Shown in pieces: positions 19,836 to 28,900 of a stretch of 31,788 nucleotides of DNA (within the stretch, counting starts at the first letter, position 1; each line of letters begins with the position of its first letter). Source of the DNA: an uncultured Treponema sp. (GTDB lineage Bacteria; Spirochaetota; Spirochaetia; Treponematales; Treponemataceae); contig CAKUWD010000011.1 in the NCBI GenBank assembly GCA_934699065.1, positions 1-31,788 of the forward strand. Reading direction: 5' to 3'. The notes under the pieces were generated by a model. It was given only the letters and a program-made list of their open reading frames with translations. It was not told the DNA's origin and ran no database searches. Both the position numbers and the translations under genes were made by a program.

Positions 19836-21428
19836 ATGCAAAAATATTTTAGTCTTATAATAAAAGCAAGTCAGGATTTTATCAGACATACAGATGATGA
19901 TGTTCGACAGAATGCCCCTGTTCTAAATTCTTTTTATGAATCTATAACAAATGTATATATTCCTCTTCTCAATATGCTTGAGAGATTTGAAAAAGAAGAG
20001 AAAAAGATACGCATAGGCCTTGTTTTGCCTCCGGTTCTCTGTAATATGCTTTCTGATGATTATCTCAAGGAAGCTTATGTAGAATGGCTTGATAAGAGAA
20101 TTGATTTGGGAAAGGCTGAGCTTAAAAGAAATAATAAGAAAGAAGCTGTTTGCAATGTAATTCGTTCTGTCGTTGAGGAAAACAAAGCACGTAAAGCTGA
20201 TTTTTTGAATAAATATGAAAGCAGTTTGATTCCCGCTTTTGCAAAATATATGCAGAATGGCTATCTTGAACTTTTGGGAACCTGTGGTACAGATATTTTT
20301 ATGCCTCATTTTGCAGATATGAAAGAGGTTATTTGTGCACAGATAGAAAGCGGACTTCATGCATACAGACAGTATTTTGGAATTGTACCGGAAGGCTTCT
20401 GGCTGCCAGAGCTTGGTTATGCACCTGGAGTTGAAAAGTTTATTCGTGCTTACGGCTATACTTATACAATTCTTGATTCCCGCAGTGTTCTTCTTGCAGA
20501 AAAGGTGCCATCTTCTGGTATCTTCTATCCATGCAGAACTGATAATTCACTTGTTGTGTTTGCACGTAACCGTGTGATAGACGGTGAGTTGTTTGGAGAA
20601 AATGGAATCATTTTCAATTCATGCTATAGAAATCAGAACAGAGATATCGGATATGAAAGTCCTATGGAGCAGCTTTCGCTTGTTATGGAAAAAGGCGGAA
20701 TACGTTATTCTACAGGATATAAATACTGGAACAGACATTTCAGCGACGAAAAGCATGCTCTTTATAACGAAGAAGAAGCAAAAAAACAATGCGAAAGTGA
20801 TGCTGAGGTTTTTGTAAATAAACGCCTGGAAACTCTTTCAAAGGCAGAAAGTCTTCTTCCTGATTATTCTTTTGTTTCAGAACTTTGTGTGCTTGATATT
20901 TCAAGGTTAAGTAATACCTGGTATGAATCTATGTACTGGCTTGAAAATGTTCTGGTAAAAGCTGTTGATGCAGGTCTTCTTGTTGCTTCCTGTGACTCTC
21001 TTTGTGCAGATCAGTATAATCTTGAAAAAATTGAACCATATTTCTCAGCCGGAATAGGTGAGGGATATGGAGAAAATCTTCTTTCCAGCCGCAATTGCTG
21101 GATGATGCGATATATCCGGAAAAATTGTGAACGAATGATTGATCTTGCAGGTCGTTTCCCGATGGATACAGGATTAAAGACACGTCTTTTGAATCTTGGT
21201 GCTAAGGAGCTTATGCTGGCCCAGAGTTCTAATCTTGCAAAGATGATAAATCGTTCGGAATTTCCTCAGTTTGCAGAAAAGCGTTTTAAGGAATCGATTG
21301 CAGCTTTTACAGCAGTTTTTGATTCTCTTGGTTCAAATACCGTAAGTACAGAATGGCTTACAAGGCTTGAAGCTCGCGATTCTATCTTCCCATGGATGAA
21401 CTATAGAATTTTCTGTAAAAAGCGATAA
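19836..21428 (+). CDS. GH57-type branching-enzyme homologue with altered motifs
   Basis: A 530-residue homologue of GH57 (DUF1957) 1,4-alpha-glucan branching enzymes. It keeps the overall family path: PILNSF-type start, GFWLPELGY with the nucleophile Glu, YTYTILDSRS, and a C-terminal helical region with RNCWMMRYIRKNCERM. But motif 1, LxLHAHLPxVRH in active enzymes, reads LIIKASQDFIRH, losing both His. Motif 2 ATHG reads GTDI, losing its His. Around the acid/base Asp, DxELFGHWWYEG reads DISRLSNTWYES, keeping Asp but losing the GHW core. The comparison rests on remembered family sequences. ATG 19836 has GGTGA 8 nt upstream; GTG at 19824 is an alternative. Co-transcribed with DUF4912, it may bind glycogen-like glucan without branching it. 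Confidence 0.82.
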   Translation: MQKYFSLIIKASQDFIRHTDDDVRQNAPVLNSFYESITNVYIPLLNMLERFEKEEKKIRIGLVLPPVLCNMLSDDYLKEAYVEWLDKRIDLGKAELKRNNKKEAVCNVIRSVVEENKARKADFLNKYESSLIPAFAKYMQNGYLELLGTCGTDIFMPHFADMKEVICAQIESGLHAYRQYFGIVPEGFWLPELGYAPGVEKFIRAYGYTYTILDSRSVLLAEKVPSSGIFYPCRTDNSLVVFARNRVIDGELFGENGIIFNSCYRNQNRDIGYESPMEQLSLVMEKGGIRYSTGYKYWNRHFSDEKHALYNEEEAKKQCESDAEVFVNKRLETLSKAESLLPDYSFVSELCVLDISRLSNTWYESMYWLENVLVKAVDAGLLVASCDSLCADQYNLEKIEPYFSAGIGEGYGENLLSSRNCWMMRYIRKNCERMIDLAGRFPMDTGLKTRLLNLGAKELMLAQSSNLAKMINRSEFPQFAEKRFKESIAAFTAVFDSLGSNTVSTEWLTRLEARDSIFPWMNYRIFCKKR

Positions 21429-22742
21429 TTAGTCGAGCATCAGACTTTCCTGGATCTTTCTGAACATATCAATCTGATATTGAGCGCTTTGAATTCCCTG
21501 TATTGCAGGATCAAAGCGTTTATTTAATTTAAGTGCTTCCTGCCAGATTATAATTGCATCTTCCCATTTAGCATCTGCATAATATTTCAGGCCTGTCTTA
21601 TAATATTCATCCACCTGGGCATCAATAATGCTGCGACCTTTATCGCCTAACTGGATTTTTGCAGAAAGACTAATTCTGTTTAGTGGCGCTACTGAAGTAG
21701 TCAAATCCAGGGTATAGTTAAAATTAATTCTGATTTTTTTGATTTCGCATTCAAGCCCGGTACTGATTCTTGGATTTGCGCCTTTGAGAGAAAAACCTGC
21801 CAGAAGCGAAAGAAATGATGTAAATTGAATTGAAACGCCGGTATTAAAGTAAGGAAAGAGATAGGTTCCTGGTGTTACAAGATTTATCGGCTGTATAAAA
21901 TCTGCAGAAACTGTTATTGGTTTAATGAATTTTACAGAAATGCCGGCTCCAATGGTAGTTGGAAGCGGGTCATCAGTTTTTATATCGTTTCCGAAGCCTG
22001 TAAACGAAAGTCCGAGATTTTGAACTGAAAGGCCTATTCGTACGTTCGGGTCTCTGGAAGAATAAAACTTCAAAAAATTAAACTGAAGCATAATTCCAAG
22101 ATCAGCCATAACGGCGAGGGCACTTTGAGCGAGTCCAGAACCGGAAATAATTGCTCCGGTGTTATTATCTGTATAATCAGGCATACCCCGCCAGCCGGCT
22201 TTCAATGTTATTCCTGCTGCAAGTCCCTTAAAATCATAACCTGCAAGAAAGTTGTAGGAAAGATTAAAAGCAGCCATGCTTTCGGTGTAATAACTTCCGG
22301 CAACACGTTCTCCAAAAAAGTTGTATTCAGTAAAAGGCATATAAAAACAGGAAATATAGCCTCCGGTACTTAAATGCGGAATATTTTTAAAGCGGGTAGT
22401 AAAAGCAAGAGTTTCAAGCTTGGAATCTGCTATCCAGGCATTATGAAAAAGTGAAATCTGAGTTTCTTTCTGTATGGCTCCTGCAGCAGGATTAAAACGC
22501 AGGTAACTTATATCATCACATAGTCCGGTATAAGCATTGCCAAGACTTTCTGTTCGGCCACCAAAGGGAATGAGAAGGGAGCGGAAAGAAGTAGTTCCTT
22601 CGTTTGGATCAAGAAATGAAGTAAATAGATCTCCGATTGTGGAGGTAGTATCTGTAAGCGATAGAGCTTTCAGCTGCATACCAGGCAAAATGAGGAAAAT
22701 CATAAACATTAAAGCACGGGAAAAAATCCCCTTTTTCTTCAT
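21429..22742 (-). CDS. UPF0164/PorV-like outer-membrane beta-barrel with C-terminal TPR
   Basis: A 437-residue exported protein. A signal peptide (residues 1 to about 27, MKKKGIFSRALMFMIFLILP then QLKALS) is followed by GGRTESLGNAYTGLCDDISYLRFNPAA, the signature of the spirochaete UPF0164 and PorV/FadL-like barrel families, and then by alternating amphipathic strands up to about residue 365. The tail DEYYKTGLKYYADAKWEDAIIIWQEALKLNKRFDPA is a TPR unit, not usual for a plain porin, and would face the periplasm. It is divergent from the large exported TPR protein, and its stop codon directly abuts that of the convergent GH57 gene, leaving no intergenic terminator. A role in lipid or small-molecule passage is inferred from FadL only. 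Confidence 0.82.
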   Translation of the reverse strand: MKKKGIFSRALMFMIFLILPGMQLKALSLTDTTSTIGDLFTSFLDPNEGTTSFRSLLIPFGGRTESLGNAYTGLCDDISYLRFNPAAGAIQKETQISLFHNAWIADSKLETLAFTTRFKNIPHLSTGGYISCFYMPFTEYNFFGERVAGSYYTESMAAFNLSYNFLAGYDFKGLAAGITLKAGWRGMPDYTDNNTGAIISGSGLAQSALAVMADLGIMLQFNFLKFYSSRDPNVRIGLSVQNLGLSFTGFGNDIKTDDPLPTTIGAGISVKFIKPITVSADFIQPINLVTPGTYLFPYFNTGVSIQFTSFLSLLAGFSLKGANPRISTGLECEIKKIRINFNYTLDLTTSVAPLNRISLSAKIQLGDKGRSIIDAQVDEYYKTGLKYYADAKWEDAIIIWQEALKLNKRFDPAIQGIQSAQYQIDMFRKIQESLMLD

Positions 22743-22810
22743 AACTTACTTCTTTTTCGGAAATTTAATTCTTTTCTATAAGTATAATATCTTATTTGCC
22801 GAAAATAAAA

Positions 22811-22816
22811 TATAAT
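22811..22816 (+). promoter_or_regulatory. -10 box of the large TPR gene
   Basis: TATAAT at 22811-22816, 4 bp before the ATG at 22821 and 7 bp before the second ATG at 22824. The second ATG is better placed for a leaderless transcript. No Shine-Dalgarno sequence or convincing -35 box is seen. Confidence 0.5.
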
Positions 22817-22820
22817 ATAA

Positions 22821-25800
22821 ATGATGAAAAGGAAAATTGTCCTTATTACAGCAATTCTGATTTTTCTCACAAGTCCCTGTCTTTTTGCCCAAAAATCACA
22901 GGAAAAGGATGATTTGTCTCTTTTTGAAATTGACAGACTTATCCGTCTCACAGAATATGACGAAGCCCTCAGGCAGCTGAATATCTACATAGAAAAAAAT
23001 CCTGAGAAATTCGACAGCGCTCAAAGCCGTATTAAGAGGATTATGCATGCCCGTAATCAGTATTCAATTCTCGCAGAACGCCTTATCAAATTGATTCAGA
23101 CAGACCCGGGTAATAACAAGGAGATTTACGAGATTACAGCTCAGCTTGAAAAATTCGAAAAGCATCCTTCTGACCAGAACCTACAGTTTATTGCGGACCT
23201 TAAAAAATCAGCAGAGTTCAACTACTTCCGTGCTCTTTTTATGGAGATCCAGAATGAAACTGCTGCAAGGTCTAAAGCCGGTGAATATATTGCTGCGGTA
23301 GAAAAGGCAAAAGAAGGTTTCTGGCTTTACCGTGACAATTTTTATGAACAGTGGGAAAATCAGCCGGAAATTACAGGTGCCGTAAATAAAACTCTTGCAG
23401 CTCTGGATTTAAGGCTTGCAGAATTCGAAGAAAAGAATTACCTTCCGCGATTAAACAATATTATAAATGATTTTATCAAAGCTGTTCAAAATGAGCAGTA
23501 CGAACAGTCTTTGAACAGACTTGCTGAAGTTGAAGAGGCTTTCAGAAATTATAATCGTCTTCGAGCGGGAATTGTTCAGGCTGGTAAGGAGCTTCAGTCT
23601 CAGTTTTCCGAGATTCAGAAACTTGATTCCGATTCTACGGATGCTTCTTTTTTGCCTTTTATGTTCCGTTTTGTTTTTGGAATTGAATCTGTAGAGGCCT
23701 CTGGAATCCTAGGCGCGGTTGATTCTCAGTGGAATGAGGCTGTGGGCCGGATGAATGAGACGGTGTATTCTGTGCTTTTGAAAAAGTATTCTGGTTATGA
23801 GGCAATTGATGATCTTTTAGTTTCGGAAGTTGGAAGATACTGCGCGCTGGATCGTCGTGTACTTGATATTTATAAGATTGCAACGATTGAAGGTGATGAT
23901 TCTCATACACTCAAAAATCCATATTCACGATATTATTCATTTTGCGATTATGCGCAGAACCTTTGTCAAAATGCATTACGGCTCACTCAGGTTAGAAATG
24001 AAATTCTTACTGTCACAGAAAATCAGAAAAATGATATAGCAAGTATAAAGGCTGGAACAAATGCAGCAGCTCTTATTAAAGGTTTGTTTGATTCAAATGA
24101 TAGAATCACGGCTCTTGCCGGTATAAAAGAAGAGCAGCATATCAATTCCTATGATTGGGCTGCCGGTGCAACTGCAGATTTTTCTGGTCTTTCTCAACTT
24201 TACGAAAGTACACTTGATGATATTTTTGAAAAGGCTGCTGCGGCTCTTACAGGTTCCTGGTCTGAAATTACAGATTATTATTCTGCCGATTCTGTCCACA
24301 TTTATGAAGGCGCACTGGCTTATTATAATTCAGCAGATAAATACCGCGAAGGTTTTTTTACAAAGATTTCAGACAGTGTAATCAGGGAATTGAATCAGGA
24401 TATTTCTAAATCAATTGCTTACCAGGATACTTTTAATTCAAATCCGGAACTTGATTTTGGAATTATCTACAGTTATCCGGATATTTCATATAAAGTGTCG
24501 CAATATACAAGAAATCTTGCAGAAAAGGGAATTGCAACACTTGGCACTTATGATAATATAATTCTTGATAATTTTAACAGTCATCCGCAGCAGAAGGAAA
24601 ACAGTGAAATCCAGAGCTATGTAAATGAAGCTCAGAAAAATATAGATCTTCAGCGCCAGAAGCTTAATCAGTTAATTACAGATTCTCAAAATCAGGCAGC
24701 TCTTGCCCAGAGACAGATGACTGCTTCTCAGCTTGCCCGCAATGAAGCTGATCTTCGTTTTAATGAAGCTCAGAATGCCCTTCGTAAAGAAGATTTTGAA
24801 ACTGCCCGTAAAAAACTTCAGGATGCACTTACAAAATATGATGAAGCTCTTATGAATCAGAATGATGAAGAACTTCGTGCAGAAACAGACCGAAAACTCC
24901 AGGTTCTTGGTGAAAGTATAGCAAAGGCAGAAAATGAAATTGTAGTTCGTGAAGTGCGAGACCTTAAGACCCGTGCAAAAGATGCATATTTTAACGGCCG
25001 CTTTGATGATGCAGAAAAATATCTGAATCAGGCAAAAATTCGCTGGGCTGTTACAAACGTAAATGAAGATGAAGAAATCACAAATCTTTTGAACTTTGTA
25101 AATACTGCAATTTCAATGAAAACCGGCCGAGAGATTCTTCCTTCTGCACCTCAGTATCCGGAGATGTCTCAGCTTTTGAATATTGCTTACCAGTATTTTG
25201 ATGAAGGAAGCAGAAAAATAGGCGAAGGGGATAGAGCCGGTGGTGAAGCAGAACTTGCGCTTGCTCTTGAGAGTATCCAAAAACTTCAGTATGTATATCC
25301 GCTGAATCAGGAAGCATCAATTTTAACTTTGAGAATAAACCGCCTGCTGGACCCAAAGAAATTCAGCGAAGAGTTTTCTCAGAAAATAGAAATGGCAAGA
25401 ATGATGTGTAAGAATAAGGAAACACAGCAGGAAGGCTATGCAAATCTTTTAGATTATTATCAGCTGGATCCAGCCTACAAAGGACTTAAGGATTTAATAT
25501 ATCAGGTTGAAATTGATATCGGAATCCGTCAGAAGCCTGTAAGCAATACTGGTGCCAGTCGTGCTAAAAAGCTTGTAGCTGATGCACAGAAAATTTACAG
25601 TACTGCCGGAAACGATACTGCAAAACTTCAGAATGCTCTTGCAAAAATAGATGAAGCACTTGCTCTTGTCTCTGATAATAAAGAAGCAATGGAGTTAAAA
25701 GATAAAATTACAACAAAAATTGGTGGTAATACTTCTACGGTTCTTTCTACAGAAGATGAAAGACTTTATCAGCTTGCAATTCAGCGACTTCAGAATAATA

Positions 25801-25907
25801 ATGTAGTAGGTGCGAATGCAATTGTAGAACAGCTTTTGAAAAAGCCGCAGAACGCTAATTCGCAGAAAATTAAGGATTTGAAGAATAAGATTGAGGCACG
25901 AAGTTAG
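22821..25907 (+). CDS. large exported TPR/coiled-coil protein
   Basis: A 1028-residue protein with a cleavable signal peptide (RKIVLITAILIFLTSPCLFA, then QKSQ), so periplasmic or surface-exposed. It has no lipobox and no later membrane segment. The whole body is helical. TPR-like units stand near residues 35-75 (YDEALRQLNIYIEKNPEKF), 640-690 (NALRKEDFETARKKLQDAL), 714-745 (AYFNGRFDDAEKYLNQAK) and at the C-terminus (AIQRLQNNNVVGANAIVEQL), with coiled coil around 600-640. I do not recognise a named family. It starts at ATG 22821 or, better for a leaderless mRNA, 22824. The SpoIIE gene begins 3 bp after its stop, so it is probably a scaffold or sensor part of the same pathway. Confidence 0.8.
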   Translation: MMKRKIVLITAILIFLTSPCLFAQKSQEKDDLSLFEIDRLIRLTEYDEALRQLNIYIEKNPEKFDSAQSRIKRIMHARNQYSILAERLIKLIQTDPGNNKEIYEITAQLEKFEKHPSDQNLQFIADLKKSAEFNYFRALFMEIQNETAARSKAGEYIAAVEKAKEGFWLYRDNFYEQWENQPEITGAVNKTLAALDLRLAEFEEKNYLPRLNNIINDFIKAVQNEQYEQSLNRLAEVEEAFRNYNRLRAGIVQAGKELQSQFSEIQKLDSDSTDASFLPFMFRFVFGIESVEASGILGAVDSQWNEAVGRMNETVYSVLLKKYSGYEAIDDLLVSEVGRYCALDRRVLDIYKIATIEGDDSHTLKNPYSRYYSFCDYAQNLCQNALRLTQVRNEILTVTENQKNDIASIKAGTNAAALIKGLFDSNDRITALAGIKEEQHINSYDWAAGATADFSGLSQLYESTLDDIFEKAAAALTGSWSEITDYYSADSVHIYEGALAYYNSADKYREGFFTKISDSVIRELNQDISKSIAYQDTFNSNPELDFGIIYSYPDISYKVSQYTRNLAEKGIATLGTYDNIILDNFNSHPQQKENSEIQSYVNEAQKNIDLQRQKLNQLITDSQNQAALAQRQMTASQLARNEADLRFNEAQNALRKEDFETARKKLQDALTKYDEALMNQNDEELRAETDRKLQVLGESIAKAENEIVVREVRDLKTRAKDAYFNGRFDDAEKYLNQAKIRWAVTNVNEDEEITNLLNFVNTAISMKTGREILPSAPQYPEMSQLLNIAYQYFDEGSRKIGEGDRAGGEAELALALESIQKLQYVYPLNQEASILTLRINRLLDPKKFSEEFSQKIEMARMMCKNKETQQEGYANLLDYYQLDPAYKGLKDLIYQVEIDIGIRQKPVSNTGASRAKKLVADAQKIYSTAGNDTAKLQNALAKIDEALALVSDNKEAMELKDKITTKIGGNTSTVLSTEDERLYQLAIQRLQNNNVVGANAIVEQLLKKPQNANSQKIKDLKNKIEARS

Positions 25908-25910
25908 TTT

Positions 25911-28900
25911 ATGAAAAGATGTACTGCAGTTTGTAAAAAATTATTCTTTCTCCTTCTGTTCTTTATAAGTTCTTATACCGGATTATTTGCCGCAGATTTT
26001 TACTGGGAAAATCCGGAAGTTATAACAAACACTGATTCCAGATTCCCTGTTACAATTTCAGCTCCTGATGGAAAATCTACTTATCTTTTCTGGCAGGAAG
26101 TTGATGTGAATGCACGACAGATTTATCTTTCTGCGAGGTCTTATAGTACCCTTAAAGAATATACAGAAACAAGACGTTTTGCCGGTCCTTTTGATTATTC
26201 AGGTGATGAGGTTCCAGATATTTACACAGCAGCAGTTCTGAAAAAAGGAACGGTTGGGGTTGCTGTAATGACTGGGCTTTCAAATCTTGCGGTTTATGTT
26301 TCTACAGACGCTTGTAAAAATTTTACAGAAACAAAACTGCCATCATCCTCTTCGATTACAGTTGCACCGCGTATTTATGCAACGGGTTCGGATACTTTCA
26401 GAATATTTACTTCCGTTGGTGAAGAAAACTCGTTTACAATTTTTACAGCAGATTCTTCTGATGGAATTAAATGGCCGCGTTTCAGTCAGTTTCAGCCTGC
26501 GGCAAATTACAGAAACCCTTTTATTCCGGTTTTGCTTCATACTTCCTTTGGGGATATTGTTGTTTTTCAGGCTCAGTATACTTCAGCTGAAACAAACAGA
26601 CTTTCTTATCAGATTTATATGACTGTAGATGCCGGTTCAAATGGTAGAAGCTGGAGCCAGCCGGTTTTAGTTACAGATCGGAATTCGCTGCAGGGGCGCG
26701 GTGGAAAACAGTTTTATGAATATCAGAACCAGAGGCCTGTTCTTTATGAATATGAAGGACTTGTATATATGGCCTGGGAACGTACGGATACTGTTAATTC
26801 TTCAATATGGATAGAAAACATTACGGCGAATGGAGCTTCTTCAGGTAGTGCAGAAAAAATTTCTGATAATGGAAATGCGAGTCGTCCTGTTCTTTTTGAG
26901 TATAATGATTCTCTTTATATGACCTGGTTTGATACAAGACGAGGTCGGGAATCAGTTTATATGGTAAAAAAAGATGGAAGCTACTGGAATGAAACAAAGC
27001 TTGTAGAAGACCGTAATTCTAATATGTTTGTACATCCTCTGATAACTGAAACTTCTGCAGAAAATAATGAAGAAAATAAAAATCTAAAAATTCTTTCATT
27101 TATTTGGCAGCAGGTTAATTCTGCATCCAAGAATTCTATTGCAATTCTTTCTCCAGATAAATCGGTTTTGCCACCTTCTTTTACTCCCTTGTCTTATAAA
27201 AAGGGAAAAAGTTCACGTTCAGAAGATGTTCGTATCCAGATAAACTTTCCAGCAGATTCTTCAAATATTTCAGGTTATTCTTATACCTGGGGTAAAGATA
27301 ATAATGCTCTTCCTCCAATGCAGATTGAACATTTTACAAAAGAAAATGTAATTAAACTCAAAGCAAGGGAAGACGGTAATTATGTTCTCAGGGCAAGAGT
27401 TGCAGATTATGCGGGAAACTGGTCAGAGCCTTTTAGTATAAATTATCACCTGGATTTAACACCACCTCAAGCTCCGTATATTCCAATGGAAAATCTGGAT
27501 GAATATGGTTTTGTAAATTCAAATAATTACAGTCTTAACTGGAAGGCTTCTCTTTCGGAAGATGCAGTTGAATATCTTTATAAAATTGAATATCTGGGCG
27601 CTATACCGAAATCAATTGCCGTTTCGAAAAAACATCCTGTGAGACTAAGCTCTGAAAAAATTCAGGAAATAAAAGAAAGCCTTTTCGAAAGATATGACGG
27701 ACAGCTCAAAAAAGAACGTCACCTAACCAGGTCAAATTCTACTGCTACAAATAAACTAACAACCGTTCGTTATTATAATCGGCCGAATGGTGTTTATCTG
27801 CTTTCTGTTTCTGCAGTCGATGAAGTTGGAAATATCAGCGAGCCGACATCTGTGCTTTACATATTAAATAAATTTCAGCCATCTACATATATAACTGGAG
27901 TTCAACAGACAAAGAATGATTCTGGAGAAAGTCTCCTGTCTATTACCGGTGGTGGATTTACTTATGATGGAACTATAAAAGAAATTTATATCGATGCTGA
28001 TGGTAAGGCTCCGTATGACCTTACACTTTCTGCTTCAGAAGGACAGTTTAAGGTTCAATCTGATTCAAGAATATCTTCTGTTCAGCTTGGTACAGAGCTT
28101 GATGAAGGTAAATATAAAATCGGTCTTCTTCACACTGATCGCGGGTTGTACTTTACGGGTAATGTACTTACGATTTCTCAAACTGGAACTATGAAAATAG
28201 AAGCAGAGTATACACCTCAAAGTCGATTAAATGCTCATTTCAAGCAGTATAAATACAAAGTTGCTGTCAGTCTGATTCTTGTATTTGTAATTATATTGAT
28301 TGTAGCAGTAGTCATAATTTTTATTGTAATTAATCTTTATCAGAATATATATGAAAAAAATCTTACACAGAACGAATTAAAGTCTTTGTTCACAGGAGCT
28401 GCCATGCCGTTAAAAGATTTAAAGAAAAATTTCAAAAGGCTTCCAAGTCTTAAGAAAAAACTCATTGCATTTGCATTCTCACTTGTTATAGCGGTGGTTA
28501 TAGCTGTTTCTCTTGAAAACGGATATAAGGTTATAAGACTTCAGGAGCAGACTATGGCAGCCGGCCTGCAAAACCGAACAGAGGTTCTTCTTGAAAGCCT
28601 TCATTCTGGTGTAAAGAATTTCTTCCCTGCAAATAACCTGCTTGAGCTTACAGCTCTTCCGGCTCAAAAAGATGCTATGGATGAAGTAAAATATGTAACT
28701 ATAATTGGTCAGCAGCTGGATGCTGATTCGGCAGAAAAGTTGAATTATATCTGGGCAACGAATGATCCTGATATAGAAGAAAAGACTGGAAGCTATACGC
28801 TGATTTATGGTGAGTCAGAATTAAAAGAAGAAGTTATTCTGGATGTTACGGATAAATTAAAAGAACTCGACAATGTAATTGAAAAAGATCTTGCCGATCT

